The notes under the pieces: model-generated | Told to the model about the DNA's origin: nothing | The model's database searches: none | What the model saw: only the letters and a program-made list of their open reading frames with translations | Position numbers and translations under genes: made by a program | Assembly: GCF_021026345.1 (NCBI RefSeq) | Contig: NZ_JAJNCZ010000007.1 | Span: 205,477 to 269,476 of the forward strand | DNA: 64,000 nt | From: Rhizobium sp. GN54 | Lineage (GTDB): Bacteria > Pseudomonadota > Alphaproteobacteria > Rhizobiales > Rhizobiaceae | Direction: 5' to 3' | Shown here: positions 37,213 to 44,840 of the stretch, in pieces | Position numbering within the stretch: the first letter of the stretch is position 1 | Layout: each line of letters starts with the position of its first letter

Positions 37213-37283
37213 AGTCAACTCCTCCGTTTGACGATACGGCACGAGACCTCCTCCATGCCGCTATTGGTGAAAACCGATGGAAA

Positions 37284-38321
37284 TCAGGCAGCGGCGGAAA
37301 TTGCCGATGCACGCTTGGCCATGCGGGCGGCGAGCAGGATCGCCTCGCGGCTGGCGCCGACGTCGGCAATCCCCTTGCCCGCGATATCGTAGGCGGTGCC
37401 ATGGGCCGGCGTGCACAGCGGGAAGGGCAGACCGCCCATCATCGTCACGCCCTTGTCGAAGCCCATGAGCTTCATCGCGATCTGACCCTGATCGTGATAC
37501 ATGGTCAGCACCGCATGGAAGCCCTCCTTGAGGGCGCGCAGAAACACGGTGTCGGCCGGGAACGGCCCGTCGACGTCATAGCCGCGAGCCTTCGCCTCGG
37601 CGACGGCCGGCTCGATGATGTCGATCTCTTCCATGCCGAAGCTGCCGCCGTCGCCCGCATGCGGGTTGATGCCGGCAACGGCGATCTTCGGGTTGTCGTA
37701 GCCAGCGCTCTTCAGGCAGGCCTGCGCCAGCTCGAGCTCGCCCAGGATGCCGTCCACGGAAATCGCCGACGCCACTTCCGAAAGGGGAATGTGCGAGGTG
37801 ACGCGCGCGTTCCAGACCTTCTCCAGGACGTTGAACTCGCGAACCTTGCCCTCAAAGCCCAGCACATCGGCGACGAAGCGGATTTCGTCGTCATAGCCCG
37901 GATAGGCAAAGCGCATGGCCTTCTTGTTGAAGGGGGTGAAGCAGACCGCCTGGGCGCCGCCGCGATGGGCAAGCTTCAGCGCCTCGCGGAAATTGTGCGT
38001 GGCGAACGTGCCGCCGGCAAGCGTCGCCTCTCCACGCGTCACGTCCGCCGGGTCGAGATTCTTCAGGTCGACGAAGACGTGCCGGTCGGTTCCGGCCTTG
38101 TCGGCACCTTCCAGCGTGGCGCTTTCGAGCGAGAGCGTCAGGCCGGCGGCTTTCGCACCTTCGTCGAGGATGCGGCGATCACCGATGGCAATGATGTGTG
38201 CTGCGGCGCGGACTTCGTCCAGCGCAAGGATGCGCGCGGTCAGCTCCGGGCTGATTCCGGCCGGATCGCCCATGGCGAGCGCGATAACGGGACGCGCATC
38301 GTTTGCGCCGTTCGTTGTCAT
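37284..38321 (-). CDS. 4-hydroxythreonine-4-phosphate dehydrogenase family, PdxA2 type
   Basis: A 345-residue PdxA-family oxidative decarboxylase. Conserved pieces are MGDPAGISPELTAR, HNFREALKLAHRGG, the metal-binding SHIPLSEVASAI and MYHDQGQIAMKLMGF, GGLPFPLCTPAHGTAYDIAG. Family members in catabolic operons (PdxA2) oxidise 4-phospho-D-erythronate or L-threonate to dihydroxyacetone phosphate and CO2 rather than making vitamin B6. First gene of the minus-strand transport and catabolism operon, divergent from a GntR regulator. ATG 38321 follows GAGGAAC. Confidence 0.88.
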   Translation of the reverse strand: MTTNGANDARPVIALAMGDPAGISPELTARILALDEVRAAAHIIAIGDRRILDEGAKAAGLTLSLESATLEGADKAGTDRHVFVDLKNLDPADVTRGEATLAGGTFATHNFREALKLAHRGGAQAVCFTPFNKKAMRFAYPGYDDEIRFVADVLGFEGKVREFNVLEKVWNARVTSHIPLSEVASAISVDGILGELELAQACLKSAGYDNPKIAVAGINPHAGDGGSFGMEEIDIIEPAVAEAKARGYDVDGPFPADTVFLRALKEGFHAVLTMYHDQGQIAMKLMGFDKGVTMMGGLPFPLCTPAHGTAYDIAGKGIADVGASREAILLAARMAKRASAISAAA

Positions 38322-38397
38322 GATGATGTTCCTCCTCGTCATGCCTTGTGACGGCACACATACGGCATTCAAAACGCTGCATCAAGTCTTTTGTATT

Positions 38398-38407
38398 CTG
38401 CATGCAG
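38398..38407. promoter_or_regulatory. Candidate GntR-family operator
   Basis: The palindrome CTGCATGCAG lies inside a wider near-symmetric element (about 38392-38412) in the 195-nt region between pdxA2 and the divergent GntR gene. Position and symmetry fit an FCD-type regulator operator; no binding data. Confidence 0.45.
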
Positions 38408-38516
38408 CATTTTCCATTGACGCCGCTTTGCGGTATTGCCATGGTCGCTGGGGTCGTGTTGGGAGAATCGCTGACGCGCGTCAGAACGCGGAGCAGACAC
38501 GGTGGAAAGACAAAAG

Positions 38517-39203
38517 ATGGACGAAATCAACACCTTGGACCGACCGGCTGCGGGCGGCCCCGGCCCTATCCGCCGCACCGCCCTGCACGACACGCTCGTC
38601 AACCACCTGCGCGACATGATCATCGAGGGCAACCTTGAGCCGGGCACGCGCCTGCATGAGGGCCAACTCGGCGAGCAGCTCGGCGTATCACGCACGCCGC
38701 TGCGCGAGGCGATCAAGTATTTGGCGAGCGAGGGCCTGGTCGAGCTGGTGCCCAGCCGCGGGGCTGTCGTGAAGCGGTTCAGCGGCAAGGACGTGCAGGA
38801 CATGCTGACAGTCCTGCGCAACCTCGAGGAACTGGCCGGCAAGCTCGCCTGCCAGCTTGCGAGCGACGCCGAGATCGCCCATGTCCGCGCCCTGCACGAC
38901 GAGATGGTCCGGCGGTACAAGGCAGCGGACCGGCTGCAGTACTACAAGCTGAACCAGGACATCCACACGGCGATCGTGCGGCTGGCGCAGAACGCCACGC
39001 TCGCCGACATCCACCAGATGCTCCAGACCCGGCTGAAGCGCATTCGCTTCATCGGCCACGAGGGGCCGGAGAAATGGGCCGCCGCCGTCGCCGAGCATGA
39101 AGAGATGATCTCGGCGCTCGAAGCCCGCGACCCGGCGCGGTTGTCGGACGTGCTCGGCCGCCACCTGGCAAACGCCTGGGAACGGGTCCGCAGCGCCCTT
39201 TAA
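38517..39203 (+). CDS. GntR-family regulator with FCD domain
   Basis: A 228-residue regulator (from ATG 38517; an in-frame GTG at 38502 is possible). It has an N-terminal winged helix (about 15-80: RRTALHDTLVNHLRDMIIEGNLEPGTRLHEGQL, GVSRTPLREAIKYLASEGLV) and a C-terminal FCD ligand-binding domain, which has metal-binding His candidates in QDIHTAI and AEHEEMISAL. It is divergent from the pdxA2-tctCBA-TIM-DAK operon and probably represses it until a sugar-acid inducer binds. Confidence 0.92.
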   Translation: MDEINTLDRPAAGGPGPIRRTALHDTLVNHLRDMIIEGNLEPGTRLHEGQLGEQLGVSRTPLREAIKYLASEGLVELVPSRGAVVKRFSGKDVQDMLTVLRNLEELAGKLACQLASDAEIAHVRALHDEMVRRYKAADRLQYYKLNQDIHTAIVRLAQNATLADIHQMLQTRLKRIRFIGHEGPEKWAAAVAEHEEMISALEARDPARLSDVLGRHLANAWERVRSAL

Positions 39204-39374
39204 GGGCAGGATACCGATCGCCGCCTTTCCCCGCCCGGAATGTGGTTCCGCACTGCCGGCACGAGAGGTTGCCGCAGAACGGCATCCGAACCAATGGCCT
39301 GACCTTCACTTCGCTGCAGCAAAGGCATCGGCACGCCGTTGAACGTTGGCTGCCGGGGCCGCCTCAAATGCAAA

Positions 39375-39398
39375 GGGGCGGCCCGGCCGGACCGCCCC
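39375..39398 (-). terminator. Terminator of the BI-1 gene
   Basis: Perfect 7-nt GC arms (39375-39381 and 39392-39398). On the minus strand the stem is followed by TTTGCATTT. It lies about 45 nt past the Bax-inhibitor-1 stop. Confidence 0.6.
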
Positions 39399-39442
39399 TC
39401 GAAGGTATTGTCTTCGGCTTCCGCCGATACGGATCGACCCCG

Positions 39443-40159
39443 TCAGCCTTCGCGTTCGCCGGTGAAGTTCAGCAGCAGCTGGAAGATGTTGACGAAGTTC
39501 AGGTAGAGCGACAGCGCGCCGAAGACGGCGAGCTTCTGCTGGCTTTCCTGGTCGTAGTTGTCGGCATACTGCTCCTTGATGTTCTGCGTGTCCCAGGCGG
39601 TCAGGCCGACGAAGACGACGATGCCGATGACCGAGATGGCGAACTGCAGGGCGCTCGAACCGAGGAAGATGTTGACGATCGAGGCGATGACGACACCGAT
39701 CAGACCCATGATCAGGAACGATCCGAACTTGGACAGGTCGCGCTTGGTCACGTAGCCATAGAGGCTGGTAGCGCCGAACATGGTCGCGGCGATAAAGAAC
39801 GTCCGCGCGATGCTGGCCCCGGTGAAGACCAGGAACACCGAGGCGAGCGACAGGCCCATCACGGCGCAGAAGGCCCAGAACGTCATCTGCGCCGTGGACG
39901 CCGACATGGTCTGGATGCGGAACGAGAAGAAGAAGACGAAGGCCAGCGGCGCCAGCATCACCACCCATTTCAGCGGCGACGAGAAGATCGGCACATAGAG
40001 CGCCGGCGTCGTGCCGACGATGAAGGCGACAAGGCCCGTGACCACGAGCCCGAGGCCCATGTAGTTGTAGACGCGCAGCATGTGCTGCCTGAGGCCCTCG
40101 TCGAAGGCCGCGGCGGACGTCTGGCTGAAGCCGCCGAAGCGGCCCTGGTTCGGATACAT
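39443..40159 (-). CDS. Bax inhibitor-1/YccA family membrane protein
   Basis: A 238-residue protein with seven predicted membrane segments and the BI-1 family motifs (LGLVVTGLVAFIVG near 35, the conserved AWDTQNIKEQY near 195, and a charged C-terminal tail). E. coli YccA and YbhL are relatives; YccA modulates FtsH, and some BI-1 proteins conduct calcium. GGAGAAC precedes the start. It lies 18 nt after the anti-sigma gene and is therefore probably part of the ECF sigma operon. Confidence 0.93.
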   Translation of the reverse strand: MYPNQGRFGGFSQTSAAAFDEGLRQHMLRVYNYMGLGLVVTGLVAFIVGTTPALYVPIFSSPLKWVVMLAPLAFVFFFSFRIQTMSASTAQMTFWAFCAVMGLSLASVFLVFTGASIARTFFIAATMFGATSLYGYVTKRDLSKFGSFLIMGLIGVVIASIVNIFLGSSALQFAISVIGIVVFVGLTAWDTQNIKEQYADNYDQESQQKLAVFGALSLYLNFVNIFQLLLNFTGEREG

Positions 40160-40177
40160 ATGGTTCTCCTTTGATGA

Positions 40178-40948
40178 TCAGTAGAGGGTGTTCTTGAGAA
40201 GCTCGGCCTCGTCGGCGAGGCCGGTGCCGGGGGTGCTGGACACGACGGCATAGGCGACGTCGCCGATCTGCCACCAGGCAGCCTCCGCATCCTTGAGGTT
40301 GATGTCCACCACGCCTTCGACGGCGAAATGGCCCGGACGGACGGCGAACAACGAAATCCGGGTGCCGTCGCCGGTGCCGATGCTCATCTCGACGCTCGGC
40401 CCATAGCCGGACGGGAAGATCTGCACGTCAGTGACCGTCCAGCCCTCCGGCAGCTCGGGCATGACGATCGCCGTCGCCGCCCGGATATCGTCGCGGTCGT
40501 AGGTCTTCGCCTGCGGTTGCGACGGCATGTTCTTTCTCACGAGCGCCGTCTGGTGCGCGCGCACGGCCTGTTCCACGAAGGCGGGTGGAGGAACCGACGC
40601 GTTGACCTCGCGCGCGCCGAGCGGCCCAATCGACGAATGGGCGAACCAGCCGGCCGAAACAAGCAGGCCGACCGCCGCCACCCGCCGGATGGCCATCCAC
40701 ATGCGCCGGCCCGCCAGCCCCGAGGACAGATGGCGGGCGGCCTCTCGGGTTTCGGGTCGGCCGGTCACGACGTCCGCGGCAATGGCAAGCCGCAGGGTGG
40801 TTCTCAAGCCGAGGTCGGCCATGACACGGGCGGCGACGTCCGGATGGCGCGCCAGATAGGTCTCGACCCTCAGGCGGCCGTCCGCATCGAGCTGGTTGTC
40901 CACGTAGGCGTCGAGATCGGTATCGAGAATGGTAGCGGTGTCAGTCAT
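40178..40948 (-). CDS. Anti-sigma factor, membrane-anchored
   Basis: A 256-residue protein with an N-terminal cytosolic helix bundle (about 8-60: DLDAYVDNQLDADGRLRVETYLARHP, the RskA/RsiW-like layout), one membrane segment (about 85-102) and a C-terminal periplasmic domain. No zinc-binding HxxxCxxC motif is present. The start overlaps the ECF sigma stop by 8 nt, so stoichiometric, coupled synthesis is expected. Confidence 0.85.
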   Translation of the reverse strand: MTDTATILDTDLDAYVDNQLDADGRLRVETYLARHPDVAARVMADLGLRTTLRLAIAADVVTGRPETREAARHLSSGLAGRRMWMAIRRVAAVGLLVSAGWFAHSSIGPLGAREVNASVPPPAFVEQAVRAHQTALVRKNMPSQPQAKTYDRDDIRAATAIVMPELPEGWTVTDVQIFPSGYGPSVEMSIGTGDGTRISLFAVRPGHFAVEGVVDINLKDAEAAWWQIGDVAYAVVSSTPGTGLADEAELLKNTLY

Positions 40949-41471
40949 CGCCGTCTCCCACGAGCCTCAGATGGTAGGGTTGTCCCGGTCCGTCCTCGAA
41001 CGACCGCAGCCGAGCCCGCGCCCGCGAGACGCGCGACATCAGCGTTCCGACGGGGACGCCCAGCACATCGGCCGCCTCCTGGTAGGAAAGGTCCTCCACG
41101 GCGACGAGATGCAGGGCCTCGCGCTGTTCTTCCGGCAGTTCTAGGAACGCCTCGCGAACCTGGCGCAGCCGGACGGCGTGCTCCTGCGTCGCCGGATAGA
41201 CCTGCTCGACCTCGACCGCCGCCGCATCCTGCCGGCGCCGCCGGGCCAGAGAGGAACGCAGCCGGTCAATATGGGTGTTATGGACGATCGAAAGCAGCCA
41301 GTTGCGAAGGCTGGCGCCGCTCCGGAACGTCGAGCGCCGCTCGTAGGCCTTCACCAGGGCGTCGTGGACAAGGTCTTCGGCATCCGAGGAATTGCGGACG
41401 AGCGAGCGCGCATAGCGGCGCAGCGTGCCGAGCTGTTCGATGACGTCGAAGGGCCGTCCATTCCGATCCAT
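40941..41471 (-). CDS. ECF RNA polymerase sigma factor
   Basis: A 176-residue sigma-70-family ECF factor. Region 2 (about 15-75) contains RYARSLVRNSSDAEDLVHDALVKAYE and FRSGASLRNWLLSIVHNTHIDRLR. Region 4 (about 115-160) contains LPEEQREALHLVAVEDLSYQEAADVLGVPVGTLMSRVSRARARL. It heads a three-gene unit with its anti-sigma factor and a BI-1 protein. No promoter typical of a specific ECF group could be assigned upstream. Confidence 0.93.
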   Translation of the reverse strand: MDRNGRPFDVIEQLGTLRRYARSLVRNSSDAEDLVHDALVKAYERRSTFRSGASLRNWLLSIVHNTHIDRLRSSLARRRRQDAAAVEVEQVYPATQEHAVRLRQVREAFLELPEEQREALHLVAVEDLSYQEAADVLGVPVGTLMSRVSRARARLRSFEDGPGQPYHLRLVGDGDD

Positions 41472-42184
41472 ACCCGCATATACGGAACCGGGGCGCGATG
41501 TCTTCCATCCCCCGGCAACTTTTTTGGATAATGCCGTCGGCCGTCATTGGCTTGCCGCTCTCGCGGACCTCCGGGCAAGCGGGCGAAGGCGCAGCACGCC
41601 CGCCCTGCGAGAGCTCGCTTTCGTTCGCAATTTTCGGTGAATAACTTGCTTTTCCGGGCTCTTCCGCCCGACGCCGGAATTGACAGCCGACAGAATTATG
41701 ACAACCATCGACGTATTATTCGATCAATATACGTTACCGACGTAATTTTCGGTGAATATTGCTGACCGGATGCCTGCAATCATCCTTTGGGTGATGGGAA
41801 TCTGGTTATGTTGCTATAGGCTTAGCCGGCTCGAACGCCTGCCTGCCCCGCACTGCTAGACAGCCCGGGAACTCCGGCTGCCCTCGCTCTCCCCCAAAAG
41901 ACGTAGCGCCCTACCTCTTCCGACGAGGCCCCTACAACTCAATGCGGTAGCCCGTTTGCCGGCACCATGCGGGCGAATGCGACTGCCGTGGCGAATACCC
42001 CGCTATGCAAGAACGTTATTATCGGGTAAATAAGCTATACCTCATACATAATATTCAAGTTTAATAACCGTGAATGAAAGCGCAGTTCGGGGCCTATAAA
42101 TATAGTTGGGGCTAGCACGCGTTATCCACTGCACCTCTGCGAGACAGGGGAGGATAGGCGTGCGTTGTAGGGAGTAAAATAGCT
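41472..42184. promoter_or_regulatory. Long AT-rich divergent promoter region with 15-nt direct repeats
   Basis: About 710 nt with no gene, between the ECF operon and the LuxR-type gene. The 15-mer AATTTTCGGTGAATA occurs twice (41629-41643 and 41744-41758) in the same orientation, 115 nt apart. Related sequence lies upstream of both RTX genes. 42000-42080 is notably AT-rich. The region probably integrates several inputs to the regulator at 42185. Confidence 0.6.
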
Positions 42185-42985
42185 ATGAACTCAGCAATGA
42201 TGTCTAACGGCAAGGAAATAGCAGGCAGTCTCATTCATCCCCTCGCACTTGATCCTTCCAATTCTTCTCATGCAAAGGTGTTCGAAGGGGTCAATGTTGC
42301 CAGAGAACGGTCTCTCCTGATCATCGACAATAGAGCGCTGGACCGGCAATGCCTTGCCCAGTGTATCTCCGCACACAAGATTGACATGGATGTCGTCGCT
42401 TTCGGCTCCATGGAAGAGTGGAAGCGCAAGCGCCAGGACTACCCGCCGCTTGCTGCCATCCTGCTCAACGTAGGCGGTCGCAAGATCGTCGAGCCTTCCG
42501 TCTCCGAGGAGATCAAGAAGCTCGCAGCCGAGTTCGAGGCACCGATCATCGTATTGGCGGATACGGACGATCTTGCCCAGATCATGAAAGCCCTGGAGTG
42601 CGGAGCCAAGGGCTACATCCCGTCTTCTGTCAGCATCGACGTGTGCATCGAGGCGATCGCCTTGTCGCTGGCGGGAGGCATCTTCGTTCCGGCGAGCAGC
42701 GTCTTCGCCATGCGCCAGGTCCTCGAAACCGGCAGCCCGGTCGCCCGTCCGCTGGCCGGCATGTTCACCGCCCGCCAGGCCGAAGTGGTCGAAGCCCTTC
42801 GTCGCGGCAAGGCCAACAAGATCATTGCCTATGAACTGAACCTGCGCGAGAGCACGGTGAAGGTCCATATCCGCAATATCATGAAGAAGGTGAAGGCCAC
42901 CAACAGGACCGAAGTCGCCTACAAGATCAACGATCTCTTCCCGGTCGACTTCTCCGCCGACACTGCAAGCCGGCTGGAACACTGA
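42185..42985 (+). CDS. LuxR/NarL-type regulator with degenerate receiver
   Basis: A 266-residue regulator. N-terminal residues about 42-160 form a receiver-like fold (RSLLIIDNRALDRQCLAQCI; IIVLADTDD; ALECGAKGYIPSS), but the position of the phosphoacceptor Asp reads LLNVGG, with Asn, so it probably is not phosphorylated in the usual way. The C-terminal GerE helix-turn-helix (about 197-255) is intact: FTARQAEVVEALRRG, then LRESTVKVHIRNIMKKV and NRTEVAYK. A strong ribosome site (AGGGAG) precedes it. Placement next to exoY and the chain-length genes suggests control of matrix synthesis. Confidence 0.88.
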   Translation: MNSAMMSNGKEIAGSLIHPLALDPSNSSHAKVFEGVNVARERSLLIIDNRALDRQCLAQCISAHKIDMDVVAFGSMEEWKRKRQDYPPLAAILLNVGGRKIVEPSVSEEIKKLAAEFEAPIIVLADTDDLAQIMKALECGAKGYIPSSVSIDVCIEAIALSLAGGIFVPASSVFAMRQVLETGSPVARPLAGMFTARQAEVVEALRRGKANKIIAYELNLRESTVKVHIRNIMKKVKATNRTEVAYKINDLFPVDFSADTASRLEH

Positions 42986-43045
42986 GGGTTACCGGCCCGT
43001 CGCTGCGGGCCGTTCGTCCATACCTTTCTTCCCGATCTGCCAGTT

Positions 43046-43071
43046 TCCGGGCTCCCCTCGCGGAGCCCGGA
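43046..43071 (+). terminator. Terminator of the LuxR-type gene
   Basis: Perfect 10-nt arms (43046-43055 and 43062-43071) with a 6-nt loop, followed by GCGTTTTG. A weaker hairpin (42993-42999 with 43006-43012) lies nearer the stop. Confidence 0.75.
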
Positions 43072-43331
43072 TGCGTTTTGAGCGGCCCGCTGTGGTGATC
43101 CTGGTCCGCCGTTGTCATTCGGGGCCTGCTGTTTTCTTCAAGACGGTTCGGGAGGCGTCCGTACAAAACAACCACCCCCGAGATTCTCGCTCTGGTCTCC
43201 CGTGCCGGGGGAGAGGTCTACGAGCCGTTTTCAAGTCTTGCGTATCTGCCTTGGCCGGACTTGGCTGCCCGGCCAGGCGTTTCGAAAGGCATGTGTCTGT
43301 TGTGAACCTGCTCAATCAGCGGCAAGGCAAC

Positions 43332-43344
43332 CCCCGCACCGGGG
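43332..43344 (-). terminator. Possible terminator of the exoY-like gene
   Basis: A short CCCCG/CGGGG stem with a 3-nt loop lies about 17 nt beyond the exoY-like stop on the minus strand, followed by GTTGCCTT. Weak. The rest of 43081-43331 shows no gene. Confidence 0.35.
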
Positions 43345-43360
43345 CGCACTCCCCCCTTTT

Positions 43361-44041
43361 TTAGAGACCGGTCCCCCGGATCACCACCAGCGGCGTCCTG
43401 GACAGGATCCAGAGATCGGTGGCGAAGGACATCATGCCGAAGTAGCGCGTATCGTGGGTCGCCCGTTCTGCGAAGCTGCAGCCGTTGCGCACGCTGATCT
43501 GCCACAGCCCGGTCAGGCCCGGACGCATCTGGAAATAGGACGTGCCCGGATATTGCGAGCGCTGTTCCGGCAGCATCGGCCGCGGTCCGACCAGGCTCAT
43601 GTCGCCGCGGAAGACGTTCCACAGCTGCGGCAGTTCATCGAGCGAGTACTTGCGCAGGTACCGGCCCACCCGGGTGATGCGCGGGTCGGCCTTCAGCTTC
43701 TGCGTCAACTCCCACTCGATGCGGGCTGCGATGTTCCCGGCAAGATAGTCCTGAAGCCGCTGGTCCGCTTTCGGCACCATCGTGCGCAGCTTCCAGAGCT
43801 TGAAAATCCGTCCGCCCTTGCCGATGCGCGGCTGGCAGAAGAATGCCGCCTGCCCGTCCAGCCTGACGAGCAGGGCCAGCACGCCGACCACGATCAACAC
43901 GACAGGCGCGATCGCGAGGGTGAAAAGGATATCGAACAGTCGCTTCGACGACAGATAGACAGATCGCGAGCCCGATACCCGGGCCTGTGACGCCGATTGG
44001 GTCGCAATCCCAGGCGAATAGGGCAGGTGGTCTTTCGACAT
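43361..44041 (-). CDS. exoY: Undecaprenyl-phosphate sugar phosphotransferase (ExoY-like)
   Basis: A 226-residue polyprenol-phosphate hexose-1-phosphate transferase, the enzyme that starts repeat-unit assembly by moving sugar-1-phosphate to undecaprenyl phosphate. One N-terminal membrane helix (about 32-60) is followed by the catalytic domain: GKGGRIFKLWKLRTM, the Asp-Glu of SLDELPQLWNVFRGDMSLVGPRP, and RPGLTGLWQISVRNG. Length equals S. meliloti ExoY (226). ATG 44041 follows GAGGC. The family in general includes galactose- and glucose-phosphate transferases, so the sugar is not certain. Confidence 0.9.
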   Translation of the reverse strand: MSKDHLPYSPGIATQSASQARVSGSRSVYLSSKRLFDILFTLAIAPVVLIVVGVLALLVRLDGQAAFFCQPRIGKGGRIFKLWKLRTMVPKADQRLQDYLAGNIAARIEWELTQKLKADPRITRVGRYLRKYSLDELPQLWNVFRGDMSLVGPRPMLPEQRSQYPGTSYFQMRPGLTGLWQISVRNGCSFAERATHDTRYFGMMSFATDLWILSRTPLVVIRGTGL

Positions 44042-44840
44042 TATAGCCTCCGCGTACGCTGCACAGAGCCGCAAGCGTCCGGTGCCATTGCGGCACACAA
44101 GAAGGCTCGGCGCCGGCAGTAAATGCCGGTCCGCTGGGCTTCAGGTGGTTCGAAGGCGCTTGAGCAAGACTATATTAACCATATGAAATGGCGTCTCAAT
44201 AAATCCCCGTTAGCCAATTCGATCTAGGTTATCGGGATGATCACCCTGTACGTCATTCGGTAGTGTTCGGTGAGCGTTTCGGGGTAGGAAACGCGCCGCC
44301 GCGGCGGTCCATTGCGCCCTCCCTGGCGCGGGCACTCGCAAGGAAGCCTCCTCTCGGACAAGGGGTCGGGCACGTCGGTGGGAGCCGGCACCGCCAGCGA
44401 TCGACGCATGGAGGATGCCCGACGCGGACCATACCGGCGCTTGCCGTTGCACTGTCGTCCACGCAGATCGCGTCAACCCTGCCCGGAGATGGTGTCCCCA
44501 CGCGCGCGGCTCGCGCGGAACGCCGCAGCGGACGATGACGCCCTGCACCTGCCGGCCAGCAGAGGCGCGACGGAAGTCGATTTCTTCCCGAATCTCTTCT
44601 TATATAAGGCCCTGCAGAATGACCGCGCCGGGCTGGCCGGGCGGGGCGCGCTGCCTGTTTCGGGACTCGCGACCGCCGGCGGCGATAAGGCATAGGGCGA
44701 GCGCGACTACCCAAATGGGTTACCGCGCGCCGATCGCGCGACCGCCGCACCCACCATTGACGATCTATCGTGCGATGCGCGGCCGCCAGAGAATGGCTCC
44801 CAGGCAATGGGGCCATTCTGGCGTTGCACGTGGATTCATA
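44042..44840. other. Long divergent intergenic region of the chain-length operon
   Basis: About 800 nt between exoY (minus) and the Wzz-like gene (plus). The left 180 nt are AT-rich (TTAACCATATGAAATGG near 44175) and likely hold promoters. The frame of the Wzz-like gene is open back to 44415, but that sequence is Arg/Pro/Cys-rich and not protein-like. No gene recognised. Confidence 0.5.
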
